64,000 nucleotides of DNA from Siphonodentalium dalli. Its lineage: Eukaryota; Mollusca; Scaphopoda; Gadilida; Siphonodentaliidae. This document shows positions 34,235 to 47,188 of the stretch, piece by piece. A program made the translations under genes and the position numbers. The stretch's first letter is position 1. Each line of letters starts with the position of its first letter. The notes below the pieces were generated by a model that was given only the letters and a program-made list of their open reading frames with translations, had not been told where the DNA came from and made no database searches. Where the stretch lies: the NCBI GenBank assembly GCA_032622095.1, contig CP136062.1, positions 133,567,282-133,631,281 of the forward strand, read 5' to 3'.

Positions 34235-34509
34235 TTAACCCTTTCCATACTAAACACTCATTGATGATTAGTTAGTTCCCTTAGGAAATGTTCACATAAT
34301 AAGTTCACAATAGGTCGTTCTCATTTGTTGAACTTATTATCTGAACATTTGCCACCAATTTATATGAATATTTCAGCAATTGTATTATTTTTTCAGCTGA
34401 CTGCCATCTGCTAATTTATCCTAAACACTCCTCCAAATGAATAATAGACCATTCCAATGTATACCTTTACAATTGAATGGGAGAAACCATTTAGTATAGA
34501 AAGGGTTAA
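34235..34509 (+). mobile_element. TTAA MITE, family P2
   Basis: Starts TTAACCCTTTCCATACTAAA, ends 'tatagaaagggttaa'. Near full length, with core 'ttattatctgaacattt'. Confidence 0.82.
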
Positions 34510-34754
34510 AAACCTTCCATACTCATGCTTGTAGGTTGCATCATTCTGTACCAGACTGTATCGTGCTGTATAGAATTTTCCATTATAATCTGGTTTCTGG
34601 TTCTGCAAATGATTCTAAGACTGAGAAATGTGTGCGAAAATGTTGGAATTGTTAAGTATGGTTGACAATCTGCTGTTACAATGTTGGATATTCTGAAATA
34701 AACAACATTTAATTAAGTTATTTTTTCCATGTCATCTTGCCCTTGTATCTGGTT

Positions 34755-34786
34755 GGGGGGTGGGGGGGGGGGGGGGGGGGGGGGGG
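34755..34786 (+). repeat. G homopolymer (6 G, T, then 25 G)
   Basis: Run read directly from sequence. Its true length is uncertain because such runs sequence poorly. Similar G/C runs occur in the 11.6-12.7 kb satellite. Confidence 0.9.
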
Positions 34787-34975
34787 TGGTAACAGCCAGT
34801 GTTACAGATTATTCCAGAATTACCTCTGAAATGATCACCTCCATTTCAATTTGAATTGCTTAACACAATACTAAAAGACCAATATAAACACCTCAACAAA
34901 GTAAGTTCCCACCTGATATTTTCGAGGATATCTTCAGATTAGAATGCGAGGAAACTGGGAAGATAATGTCTCGTA

Positions 34976-35255
34976 CAGTAATGCCCTAAATAATCGACTC
35001 CTTAAACACAGCAGAATTATGGGTAATTTTTCAGGATTTAGTCGGAAATATGGCTTGTTGACTTTCATCGGAAAGCTCGCAGTGAGAGCTTTCCGATGCA
35101 TGGCAACAAGCCATATTTCCGACTAAATCCTGAAAAATTACCCATAATTCTGCTGTGGTTAAGGAGTCGATTATTTAGCATATTTCCGACTAAATCCTGA
35201 AAAATTACCCATAATTCTGCTGTGGTTAAGGAGTCGAGTATTTAGGTCATTACTG
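34976..35255. mobile_element. P3 palindrome with a partial arm duplication
   Basis: CAGTAATGCCC at the left and TACTG at the right. After the full palindrome, the last ~75 bp of the right arm are repeated (35180-35255). Confidence 0.8.
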
Positions 35256-35511
35256 TATGTTACCAACATATCTTATAACTAATGATTTAGTTAGTGGCTA
35301 CATGCTTGAATGAACGCAAGTTGAATGGTAAGTCAACTTTCCAAAAATCAGTTGAAGGCAGGTGAACCTCTCCTTGGTGAATTGGCACCAAAGGGAGCGA
35401 GCAGTCTACAAAACAGTAGCTAATGACACAAAATGATATGACATTCCTCATCTGCTGCAAGAGTAATTGTCCGGGGTTTCAGCAGTACTAAGCTGTTCTT
35501 CACATGAGTTT

Positions 35512-35743
35512 TTAACCCTTTCATGATGGGAGCTTCGTTGGTGCAACATTAAAGATCGTGTGCCAATGCATTCTCTTTTATATGCGAGTATGTACTGGCT
35601 TACAAGGTCAATGTAAATATTGTTAGGCCAATGTATTCTCTTATATATGTGAGGCTCCCTATGGGAGACTCGCATATATAAGAGAATGCGTTGGCACAGG
35701 GTTTTCGCTAATTTTCAAGAAGCTCCAGTCATGAAAGGGTTAA
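35512..35743 (+). mobile_element. TTAA MITE, family P1
   Basis: TTAACCCTTTCATGATGGGA at the left and 'cagtcatgaaagggttaa' at the right, so the terminal inverted repeat is about 20 bp with TTAA outside. A clear reference copy for P1. Confidence 0.88.
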
Positions 35744-36200
35744 ATGAGTTTTGCGACTTTTGAATTGAGCACTACCTCTACCCATGTGGCGATCATGCAA
35801 GCTCACATCAACTACTAATATACTGAATGTACAAGTAAACCTTCATGACAATAGGCCTCAGAATTTTTGAGATACAGGGTAATATATCGGGGGAACCTGA
35901 CTTATTTTGAGGTGCCTATTAAGTTCTTAGGATATTCCCGGGATCAACCTTGGGGTAAATTTTGGGTGAAGCGTCTTCTCCTTGATACAAAAATGAGGCA
36001 AATCACTGATTATCTCAAATCAGAACTCCCTTTGTGTGAATCCCCCTTTCTGACACCAAACATCAAATGCTACGCTTCTTGCCTTTGGCAACCTACCTCA
36101 TACTACAATTGTCTCTCCCATAAACAAGAGTACCCAGTTGGGAGTCTGTGGATTTTGTCAGTATACTGATGCAATTGTTAGCTGCTCGGATTGCTTTCCC

Positions 36201-36716
36201 TTAAACGGGTCATGCACATCCTGAATTCGACTATTATAGTGGTATATGCCTATTACCGTTTTGTTAATTTGATAAAAGAGGGATAATCCAAAATCAAATT
36301 TCACACAAATATTATTCAAAATCAGTCGCACTAATTCGGTATCATACATATAGTTTGTCCAGGAGACTAATTAATCATGACGACACACGATAACCAACTC
36401 AATTAGCATGCAATTAGTTGAAATGTTATGAAGGAGCGATTGAGTCATCATGTTATTGTCATTTAGATAGGCATATACAAGTAATATTATAATGTTATTG
36501 AATAACAAAGCTGGCACAAAAGATCGCACAACAAATTTTGTCGGAAGACTGTTCACTTGCTGCGATATTGTTAAGAGTGACATTTGGCTGTGCACTGGTA
36601 TGCGCCGTCGTATTCCCGATGCAAATAAAGGAAATATGATATGCTATAGTCATATACCACTATAATTGTGGAATACCACTATAATAGTGGAATTCAGGAT
36701 GTGCCTGACCTGTTAA
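36201..36716. mobile_element. TTAA element, family P7
   Basis: The left end TTAAACGGGTCATGCACATC and right end 'gatgtgcctgacctgttaa' are complements over ~45 bp, including 'cactataatagtgg' hairpins in both arms. TTAA lies at both ends. Confidence 0.75.
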
Positions 36717-38791
36717 ATACTTATTGCACATTGTAAATTTATGTGGATTTGCTGTATAAATGCATCCATTAAATTTATTATACCCATATGATTGAAGGAA
36801 ATGGTGGAAAATATGCCATTCTTGTGACATTTGGTCTTATGCCCCTAAAAATAAACACCTGGGTGGTGATCAATTATGTTTGGCCAATTACACAGTGTCG
36901 GACCGAAGGTCATCGACAACACACAGCATTTTCGACAGACGAAGGTGACATTAATCTACATTTGATGCTACAGTTATTTTTCCAATGTCTCAATGCTATA
37001 GATCCAATAGTTTATTTGATGTTTTAACTGAAATCAGTGTACTTTTTGTCATATTTTCAAAACAGCGATCACTCAATGCATTTTCAATGGGAACTTGTAC
37101 GACCAATTACAATTAATACATGTACACATCAATTGCGTGTGTTTACTTTGTACATGGTACAGTGAGTTTCTTATAATTCCTCACTCTCAGACCACCGGTC
37201 TTGATCATATTTCATGCCTTAGTCACAAGAGATGCCTTTTGAAATGAGTCGAAAATGCTATGGTGCCACTCTGATCTTATGTTATCATTTTTGTTCGCAT
37301 CTGATCAAATGCCCCAGTTCCGAGCAGATTCCTTGTAATTTAACTTGAGCTTTTGCATTAGTAAACACATTCTTCACAGGCATTTCAACACATTTCCAAT
37401 CGCTAGTTGTGGTATAGTGCCAGTAAAACCACATATCAGTGATTACTTGTGATAAATTTCAATTTAAGAGTTTATCTTGACATAAACCTTTGTTTATCCT
37501 CTTTTCGGAATGTACTCTGGGATGGAAGTATCATCGATTTCTATGGAGGATTCAGACATTGCTGAACCTATCCTGCGATTTGCATTCAACTGAAACAAAT
37601 GCCTCTCCTCTGGCTACAAACATTCCCATCCGACCGAACCAATGTGTCAGCCACCAATGTCTACCTCCTATTAATGTATATTCGGGACAATGTTCTAACA
37701 CCACGCGCCATAATTCTGGTTTTATCCTGGACATAAAGAGGCTTGATATCACACATATACATAACCCCTGCATACAATGGCTATAGTATATTATACGAAC
37801 AATAAATGCAGGAACAAATATGTCCAACAATTGATCGGAATATATATATATTACTCAGGTAAGACACATTTTGAAACATTCCGCATGATTCCAAGGCATG
37901 TTACCCAATTATGGCTGCTAGATCTATTCAAAATGCGCACTGGGGCCTATCAAATTTGCAGAATGCGAACCTTAGCATCCAAAAATGTGCACTGGGGCAT
38001 GCTTGACTTGCAAATAAAGATGAATATGTTGCAAATACCATTGAAATATCTGACATTTCATATCGGATTAGGACAAACAGAAATCATCTAGACGAAATAT
38101 TACCAAAAATTAGCTGGGAAAGTCTGCTTTTGTAGCGAAAATAGCATTTAAAAACAGACATTGTGAATATAATCAACAAATCTTACTGATCGGTTTGATA
38201 GTTTTGGTCAACGAATATTGATAAAATCAATGGTTATCTATAGCAACAGAAGTCGATAAACGCTCACACATATATAGTATTCCTGATAATGATAGAAATG
38301 CTGACCATGTTCTGTAATGTCTTGTCCATTTCTCGTGAAAATGCAAGAGCGCACCGTGATTGATTGATTGCGCATCATGTCCAAAACTTAATGTGAACCA
38401 GTTCTCTCGGGGCAGGTGCAACACCTTGAATTCATATTTACTGAAATCAGAAATCCACTATGTATGATGCAGATCTTATGATTAATTTTATTGACACCCT
38501 TCAAACTTTCAAAGGCTTTTAATGTGTAAGGATAATATAATATGCCCTCAGATTCATTCCCGATGTGACTAATGCGAAATTCCAAATGCATGGAAAATCC
38601 TAAAGGTAAAACATGAAACACATATGCTGTATATCTTTATAAAAAATTGGTAAAACAATTTCAACAGACATATAATACATATGGTATAACAGTAAACAAT
38701 TTCATTCACAGCCTTGTGGATTATAAAAATATCACAATCGGATCAAATATTACAACATGCATTAATAATTATTATTCAAATTGTATCTCAC
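36717..38791. other. Unassigned; contains TTAA-element-like 'cactgggg' motifs
   Basis: No exon is recognised. Motifs 'atgccccagttccg' (37310) and 'gcgcactggggc' (37934), 'gtgcactggggc' (37986) resemble the subterminal motif of the 42396-45559 element, so a diverged relative may lie here. Confidence 0.35.
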
Positions 38792-39187
38792 TTAAAGGTA
38801 CTCAATCCGATCAGAGGGTCCTACATTACTATTTCTTTGGCTTTGGGGGTATAAAATATCTGATTCGAGTCGAGGAACCCACCCATCAAAGCTCAGAGTG
38901 ATTAGATATCGATTTTTGAAGTTTGTTAATTATTGGAGATCTGTCCCACAAGTTAGCAGAACCACGTGCTCAAAACGGACAAATTGCACCCGCAATTTGT
39001 CCGTTTTGATCACGTGGTTCTGCCAACTTGTGGGCTACATCTCCGAAAATTAATAGATTTTAAAAATCGATATCTAATCACCCTGAGCTTTGATGGGTTG
39101 GTTCCTCGACTCGAATCAAATATTTTTTATCCCCAAAGCCAAAGAAATAGTAATATAGGACCCTCTGATCGGATTGAGTACCTTTAA
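38792..39187. mobile_element. Palindromic TTAA element, family P4
   Basis: TTAA plus AGGTACTCAATCCGATCAGA at the left, with the complement plus TTAA at the right. The arms are ~195 bp each, containing 'gattcgagtcgaggaaccca' and 'gaaccacgtg', and meet at 'cacccgcaatttg'. Piggybac- or Kolobok-like target. Confidence 0.85.
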
Positions 39188-40699
39188 AAAAAATCCTATT
39201 TATTTAAAGGCCCATTTAATTTTTTCGAGTCACCGATTATATTTTTTATAGTGCCTTAATATACAGTTTTAATAACAATCTATGACATAAAATATGATCA
39301 AAATACTATAATTCATCACCATTTGGAACATCTGTGTCTCAGAAGGTGCCCGTAGAGTAATAGAAAATAGCTGAAATCAGAAACATTACCCCCCCCCCTC
39401 CCCGTCTCACTCACAGAATGCAACAAAATTCAAAGTGAGATATAGGGTTATTCCCCTTCCATTGAAAATAATTGTCTTTGCAGTACAGTCCATATGAAAC
39501 TTAAGCACAGAAAACATGTCAATACCTCAACAAAAACATGTTCACAGTTTATTACACAAGATAAGTTGATAATACAATGTTTTGAACCTTCCTGTTTCAA
39601 ATGGAAATATAACATGGCATATATTTTATATAATGTGATCTGTGGGGTTTGAAAATTAATTTGGCCTTTAATTGACTCCGAATGCATAAAACTTTGCAAT
39701 AATGAAGCCTTCAGAGGTTTAAATCTCTTGAATTGATAATTTTTGTTACTATATGTATATCTCACAGGAAAACTTTTTCTAAATAAATCAATAGGATTTT
39801 TGTTAGTTATTCATGTTGTATACATGAAATGATGGTTGGGTGATAGATGTTTTTGATATTATAAATGATTTATCGAAAAAATCATCCCCCAGAAGTGAAT
39901 ATAGAAGTTTTCACTTTCACACCAACCTGTGTGTGCGACTGTTTTACTTGCATGTACATGAACCAATGCACTATCAGGATATTTCAGAATTCTCGCGATC
40001 AGTAGAATTATCCTTTACTATTATTATTATACAGATACACAATTATACTATACACAATTATGAGGGAAATAAACTGAAGAATACAGAAACAATATTTCTC
40101 TATTCTGTGGTTGGTGAAGTAAACAGGTAGCGATCAGATGTTGGCTTTGCTACATCGATTGAAGGCAATTTATGATCATAAATGTTCGAATTCTGTGGAA
40201 ACGCATATTATAAAAAGAATATCTAGTGTTTTTGAGTGGATACCAAAAATTATGTCATTTGTGAAGCAGACAAATGTTTATTCTTGCTCGTGGCAAGCCA
40301 CTTCATAAACATCAGATATTCTCTGTGTTTTCTATTATATTACGTTTATGCCATGCATTTCTTATAGATATTTTATTTAATAAATTATTAATGTTCGCAT
40401 GTGTGCGGAGTTTGGAATTAGGGTTGCCAGCAAGAAAATAGTTTTATTCTTGAACATTACTGCATTTTTGATGATATAATATGAAATAATATTAAATTGA
40501 GACAAATTAATAGATTAGGCTCTTTATAGGCATATTTATTTTTAAACAAACAAAGGTAATGAGTCAACTGCAAATAGAATTAACGAAACAAACAACTTAT
40601 CTGCATATGAAAAGCCATGCATCGACAATATCACATAGGAAATCTTTTTACAAATAAATCCACAGGGCCAAGCCTCCATCTTAGTAGATAGATATCTAA
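39188..40699. other. No feature recognised
   Basis: AT-rich. The open frames on both strands lack splice signals and conserved motifs. Confidence 0.4.
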
Positions 40700-41000
40700 T
40701 ATATATTTTGGGACTTCTGTCTGTTTGTTTGTTAGCAATGGCCGGGAAAACTGCCGGACTAAATTTGATACCTAGGGATACTTTTGTCCGGGGAGTGTTT
40801 TGAACGGGTCAAATCGTGACCCCGACCTGACCTTAACCTTCAAAATGGTCAATTCAAGGTCAAATCGCGCCTTTCGACGGACAGATTTCGACGAAATTTG
40901 ATACCTTGGGATAATTTTGACCGATACCATGTTGATTTTGAACCCCAGACCCGAGGTCGACCCTCTATCTGCTCCAAATGAATGAATGTGAATCATATTT
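40700..41000 (+). repeat. Dispersed repeat with paired 'acgaaatttgataccttggg' units
   Basis: Units at about 40760 and 40892 share 'aatttgatacct-ggata-ttttg-ccg'. GC-richer than flanks. Typical of bivalve repeats. Class unknown. Confidence 0.6.
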
Positions 41001-42177
41001 TGTCTGCACCAATAAAATCACACATCCGAATGGAAAATGAACCATTAATGAGTATACATTTATAGGTGAATGGTACAACCTTTCGGTTAAAAAAAAGAAA
41101 AAAGGGGGTTGACATTAATTTAACAACTATGTGTGTGATTATCACCAATCCTCTTGTAATTTGACTCTTGATTCTCTTCTCAGCAGTGTTCTGAAATGGA
41201 AAATTGATGAATACAAAAGATATACATAATCTTGTTCACAGCAGTGGTGGCATATGACCCCTATTGATAAATGTAAATAAGAAACTATGGATTATATGCG
41301 TGATCAAATGCTATGCACAATAGAGAAACACTATACATAACAATATCCCCTAATTGTCCATGAAAATACATATATTGCATTTATGAATTACCACACATGT
41401 TTGTTTATGAAAATTATGCAATTTCCCACCAAAATACTGAACCATCTGGGGATCTCCCATGAAAATTCACTGATTCACTGACTTTCACTACATGCTTAGA
41501 AGTTTACTGCCAGCGTTCATAGCCCATCAAACATAGTCCAGATGACCAAAAATTTCATGTGAGATGACCATCTTCTGTCAACACAATATGTATCTGTTTA
41601 TACCGCAGTAAGACAAAATGTCTCACAAATGTGTTTGGATTCCGATTTTCCTTAATTTTTGGAAAATTGTGAACTTTTGATTATATTTCAATGGATTAAC
41701 GGTAAGTCAATACCAAATGACAAGCAGGTAAGGATTTTCATAAAATGATAACTTAGTTAATTGTAAGCATTTATTACATTACATTCAACTCCTTAGAGAA
41801 GGTATTTCGCCATAAGTTGGGGTTCACCAAACAGCGGGTTGAACATATAAGTTGCTTTATGCCCAAGGTGCCAATTTTTTTTAACTATTTGGCGGACACA
41901 TGCAGAACTTATTGTATTAATATTGTTATTGAAATTCATAACCAAATTGGTTTTGATGCATCTGTGACATCTATTACAAATGCAATTGTAGACTTGCAAT
42001 AATAAAATTTTCCAAACTAAAATTGCAGTTATAGTGGCTGACTTCTGTCATTATTCATGTATAGACAAAGAAAGACCTTATTCTAAGTATAACAGAAGTT
42101 ACTCTCATGTTACAGGTAACAAGAATAACTACCAATGAAAGTGTCAATGACACTGTAGCTCAACTTGGGGAGGCATT
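41001..42177. other. No feature recognised
   Basis: AT-rich, without convincing exons or repeats. Confidence 0.4.
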
Positions 42178-42279
42178 GTCTGCTTATAATTCTTGAATAT
42201 CCATCCAATGAATAATATACCACTCCAATATATACTTTTATAACTGGGTGGGAGAATCAATTCAATAAAAAAGGGTTAA
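42178..42279 (+). mobile_element. P2 MITE fragment (right end)
   Basis: Holds 'ccaatgaataatataccact' and ends 'aaaaaagggttaa' at 42279. The left half is missing. Confidence 0.7.
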
Positions 42280-42394
42280 CTAGCATTAATATTCCAAATA
42301 TATGACAGCACAATTCTGCAGACAACAGTCTTATTCTCATTTCTCTGTTCAGTGTATGGTAGCAACATTTTCAACTAATAAACTTGTGAATTTA
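42276..42394 (+). repeat. Direct repeat flanking the 42396-45559 element, left copy
   Basis: About 118 bp nearly identical to 45560-45681, including 'aatattccaaatatatgaca' and 'tgtatggtagcaacattttc'. Confidence 0.85.
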
Positions 42395-42395
42395 A

Positions 42396-45300
42396 GATGC
42401 ATAATCCGAATTAATACTCGCAAATTACTATTTTCTTGGCTTTTGGGATAAAAAATATTTGATTTGAGTCGAGGAACCCACCCATCAAAGCTCAGAGTGA
42501 TCAGATATCAATGTTTGAAATATATTATTTTTCACCACCGGTAATTTTAAGTGGCCCAGTAAACAGTTCATGAGAAGACGGCCTCAGACCAAATTGCCAC
42601 TCTAAAATCAAGTGGCTTTTTTGTGTCAGATATTTGACAAACCTGGCAAAATTTCGTTGAACAAATAACAGGTTTTGGGCAATTTTATACTATAGTTGAT
42701 CGGTTAGCATTATTTTGGGGCAATTACTCGATTCTGATAACTGAAGCGGCATTTCAAAAAATGTTGTTGTTGGAATCTGATGATATCACTGGGGGTAAGC
42801 TGCTTCATGGGAAGCGGTTCGCTTGTGATAAAAGCTCCAGTGCGCAGTTTACAATGCGACGGTGCGTCTGTGATTATTTTGTGAAAAAGGAAACTGAAGT
42901 ATTCAATATGCTACGTATTATATCTATAAACAACATTATTCTATGGAACGTCGGTCACAAATGACCAACATGCTTCAACTGTGATTTACATATCGCATTT
43001 ATTATAACACATTTCCATACCACGCAAACGCAGCTGATTTATCACTTCAAAACCCGATTGTGTAACTAGAAAATTCTTAATAACATGATATTTTGTGTAT
43101 GAAAATGAAATAATCTGAATAATGTCCCGTATCAATTGCTATAACAAACATCTCCGCCGTGCGATTGTTGTTGGCTTTGGTGTCTCAAACAATTAAATAC
43201 TGAGAAAAATGCATTTTAACACCACGTGGACGCTCCAGTTCGTATTTCCATAAGCGCCAGCGCGTAGACCGCCGGGATTGGTGGGCTCCAGTGCGCATTT
43301 AAAAAGAGATTTAGGGAATTGTAGAGGTGAAAACGATTCGAAACAAGTTCGTATTTATTATTTCAATCACATTGGCATTATTGGAGTCTAGAACATGACC
43401 ATTATCGTGTGGTGTTTCCGTGAATTATCAGTTATATACCAATAGTATATCCTATTATATACTCCAATCGATATGTATTTGAATGTACATGCAGTCCTGT
43501 GTGATTCACAAGTATTTGTACGGATATATTTAAACTGTTCGTTTGTTGTCAGCCTAATTGATTTCGAATAGTGGGTTGATCATGTATGCATATTACGATG
43601 TGAGAGATTGACCATTACATACATGTATTCGAATAATTAATCTTGCAAAAATAATTGTCGATTGGCTGCTTGTGTAAGTCATAACATCATATGGATGTGC
43701 CATTATATATAAATGGCACGAAAACGGCATGCATGACCTATTAAAGACAGACAATCTGATCAGGTGGCCCTCTTATAATCAGATTCCAACAACAACAAAA
43801 ACATTTCTCAAAAGACGCTTTAGTTATTATAATCAACTAATTGCAAAAAATAATGCCAAATACATGCAATTATGGATGCATTTTATAACTTTTCAGAAAC
43901 AACAAGGTGTTATCACTGCCGAGAAAAACAAGAAAATGGCCGCGGTGCAATTCGGCACACCATGCAAGCGCACCCATCTGAAGAACTTGCGGTGCTGGTG
44001 TTAGAAAAAGGCAGGGAAACCACGGGGATCATTGAATCCTCCATTGATATAAGCGACCCTTCCATACCCGCATACACCTGAAATGACAATAATGAAATAA
44101 TAATTAATAAACGCAAGATAATCGGGTATAATTCTGGGTAGAGTGTCTTCATTGCGGGTGGGAAATATTGGGCAACGCAATTTGCAATGCAGGGGTCCAG
44201 GATTTTTTGTTTTAATTTATCATATTATTTTCTCAAAATACTATAATAAATTAAAATCATATATATTCCCGGACCCCTGTGATTTGCACTCCACCCGGAG
44301 TTGAAAGACATTCATATTTACAACATATATTTCAGATACTTTCAAATATATGGGGGTATATCGTTGGAGTTCCAACCAGTTACAGACCTGTTTCAGGTAA
44401 CAGTCAGAATATTCAAGCTCAAGAATGTGCAAAAGGAAAGTATTAAGTTGAGAAAAAATGTGCTCCAAAGTGGGGGATACAGTTGGAAATTCGAAGTTTG
44501 ACATCCACCCAAACCAAGACCTCTAGTCACGTCCCTGAAACTCCCAATCCTGCATCAAGGTGTGATGAATACAGTGTTTGCTTTTACTGAAGCAACACAT
44601 CGATACGAGTTCAACGTATTCCCAACTAAAATAAATGTCTAATAATCATCATTACATTCGTACTAACGAAGCCATATCACCACTATATATATGGTGGTAT
44701 GGTTCTGTGAAGAATGCACTGCAAATGATATGAATATGATTATTATATTATAGTAATTATAATTATTATATATACTAATGTCTAATTATCGTAATTACAT
44801 TCGTATCATTTGTATTACGAAATTCTTAATTGTCAAAATTACATTCGTATTCGGATATTTATAATATAAATGATATATAATATTAATTACAACATAAAAC
44901 ACAAGCTAATTGAAGAAAATGACTCTGAGGAAAGCGCACACCACCTTCTGTAGTTTTCGGATGTCAGAATGATGATTATCCTGCCAAAAATAAGTCAATT
45001 ACGATTCCATGACACCTACGCACTGGCGCTTTATTTCATCACAAGCGCACACGATGTGTAACCTGTTATCGCAATGGCACTGGGGCTTTTTGTCATGATT
45101 TGAAAGCTTTCTGGCATTGTTGTAAACGAGCAGAATACATCGACACTGATTGGGGATTACTAGATGACGTATTAGCTTTATTGTTAAATATTGTTCACGC
45201 TCAAATAAGCTTTTAATTACGCTCTATTCACCCGGTTACTTTCGCTATTTTCCCATAGTAAATGCATAGGGAATGTTTTTTCAGCAATGTTAAACGGGTA

Positions 45301-45559
45301 TTGTGAGAAAATATGTGACAAAACGTCCCTGGTTTTGTTATAGATGTTATCGCAGAAGGGAGCAGCAGTGGAAATTCTTTTCTATTCCTTACCTTCAATC
45401 TGTGTTCTTTGAATGTTGTAAATAAAATAACTTCTTCTGACCGGATGTGCACTGGAGCTTCTCGTATGCGCACTGGAGCTTTTATCACAAGCGAACCACT
45501 TCCCACGGAGCAGCTTACCCCCAGTGGATATGGGGACCATCAAATCGGATTGAGTACCT
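42396..45559. mobile_element. 3.2-kb TTAA element (P4-related), possibly once autonomous
   Basis: TTAA at 42392-42395 and 45560-45563. Left end AGATGCATAATCCGAATTA, right end 'aatcggattgagtacct', related to P4. Near the left end four copies of 'gctccagtgcgca' or close variants occur (42834, 43232, 43254, 43285). Near the right end four copies lie in the opposite orientation (45019, 45076, 45450, 45469). Further inside, 'tcacaagcgaacc' at the right mirrors 'ggttcgcttgtga' at the left. This symmetry is typical of transposase-binding subterminal repeats. Confidence 0.75.
43897..44081 (+). CDS. Possible transposon exon with one C2H2-like finger
   Basis: After 'acttttcag' an open frame reads TTRCYHCREKQENGRGAIRH then TMQAHPSEELAVLVLEKGRE and runs to a TGA at 44079-44081. 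The spacing C-x2-C-x12-H-x4-H fits a C2H2-type or BED-like finger, followed by an acidic/hydrophobic stretch. It sits centrally in the 3.2-kb TTAA element, so an element-encoded DNA-binding protein is plausible. No catalytic domain was found in the element, so it may be decayed. The upstream exon is not identified. Confidence 0.35.
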
Positions 45560-45681
45560 TTAATTAGCACTAATATTCCAAATATATGACAGCACAATGC
45601 TGCAGACAATAACCATATTCTCATTTCTCTGTTCAGTGTATGGTAGCAACATTTTCAACTAATAAATTTTTGTGAATTTTA
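45560..45681 (+). repeat. Direct repeat flanking the 42396-45559 element, right copy
   Basis: Matches 42276-42394 with about ten differences by eye. It begins at the right TTAA of the element. Confidence 0.85.
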
Positions 45682-46593
45682 AAGCACATAAACATGAAAT
45701 TGCAATCACGGTGGGTAGCTATAACATATGGCGGTAATGAAGAAAGCTCCATTAACGATTTGTGGATAGGGTTACTGGTCACCTATTTGTATTGGCGCAT
45801 TAATTTCTAGCTATTTTTCTGTGTTTTTATTTTTATTATCAGTATAGTGGTTAGTAAATATCTAAAATATTTAAATGAACGATCTGTTAAAAATACATAG
45901 GTGATAGATCATTCACCTTCGCTAGTTTATTTATCATAACAGTTTCCATCTAAAACACAACAAACTACTTTTTATCACAGAGCTTATTTTGGGAGCAAAG
46001 CGTGATCTGTCTCATTTATTATTCATCAGCATTTATTTATCAACAAGGTAGCTTTTTCTTTTTGGTTGACTTTCAAATAATTAATTCTTCAAAAACTTTT
46101 CACCCTCCTCCACCACCTTTTACAGAAAATTTAGAAAACACACCTTTAATATTAAAACATGAATTTTCTTTGGCCTTTTGCACTAACTCCAGCTTTCTGC
46201 TGTCATACCTATTTTTCATCTTTTAGGGGAGTTAGTGGCACGCTCATATTGCCCACATCTATTCCATTCAGTTACACTGGGCTAAAACCAGTTCACAATC
46301 ATATTGAATATGTTATCATATTTGTTATTGGTGGTGGATTGTCGTCCACCTTATTTGGTTTGACCTCAGAATTGTTTTTTTTTAAATAAACAGAGTCCAT
46401 ATCACATTATCTTGTTTAGTTATTTCCTCCAGTAAACAAGGTCCATAAAATCTGTATTGAAACAAACCTCTTATCACTTGACGCCACACTTTTGACCTTA
46501 GTCATAGTGATTAGATATTCATCAGATTCTTGTAGCTGTGATTCATGTGATATTTTATCTGGAAGAAGATTAAATCAAAGATATGGTCCATGT
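45682..46593. other. No feature recognised
   Basis: AT-rich; a frame at 46159-46389 lacks splice sites. No family repeat seen. Confidence 0.4.
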
Positions 46594-46745
46594 AAACACT
46601 TTCATGATGGGAGCTGCGCTGGTGCTGCATTAAAGATCCTGTGCCAGTGCATTGTCGTATATATGCAAGGCTTCCTGTAGGAGACTTGCATATATAAGAT
46701 AATGCATTGGTACAGGGTTTTCAAAATATTTCAGGAAGATTCATT
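46594..46745 (+). mobile_element. P1 MITE, single-core copy
   Basis: Starts 'actttcatgatgggagctgc' and ends 'tttcaggaagattcattg', with one palindromic core ('tatatatgcaaggcttcc'). The terminal TTAA sites are eroded. Confidence 0.7.
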
Positions 46746-46805
46746 GAATTGACATCGAACACACTACTGGGGTAATAGAATGGAAATACAGAATATAGTA
46801 GTTAT

Positions 46806-47115
46806 TTAAAGATGAATAATCCGATTAAGCGCCCCTCAATTACTATTTATTTGGTTTCGGGGTTAAAAAATATTTGAATCAAGTGGAGGAACCCACCTAT
46901 CAAAGCTAAGCGTTATTAGATATCGATTTTTGAAATCTATTATTTTTTACCATTGAGACTTATTAGTGGACCTGTAAAAAGTCAACTAGCTGACGGTCTC
47001 GGACCAAATTGCGGATGAAGATGGATAACTCTAAAATCAAGAGGCTTTGTGTTGATAATAAGGCCAAATTTCGTCGAACAACATGTTGATAAACTGCCAA
47101 TTGGGTCATGCATTT
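46806..47115 (+). mobile_element. Left part of a P4-related TTAA element
   Basis: Starts 'agatgaataatccgattaag' and follows 42396-42700 through 'gaggaacccaccta', 'tcggaccaaattgc' and 'ccaaatttcgtcgaac'. The rest of the element is missing. Confidence 0.65.
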
Positions 47116-47188
47116 CCCAATAAAACACACCATAACACAAACCAACATCACATTGACCTATATGACTAAGTGCTGTAGAGAGAATGAC

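Noticed and set aside
35867-36169. 100-codon plus-strand frame (YFEVPIKFLGYSRDQPWGKF...)
   Set aside because: No start context, splice sites or family resemblance. It may be an old element fragment.
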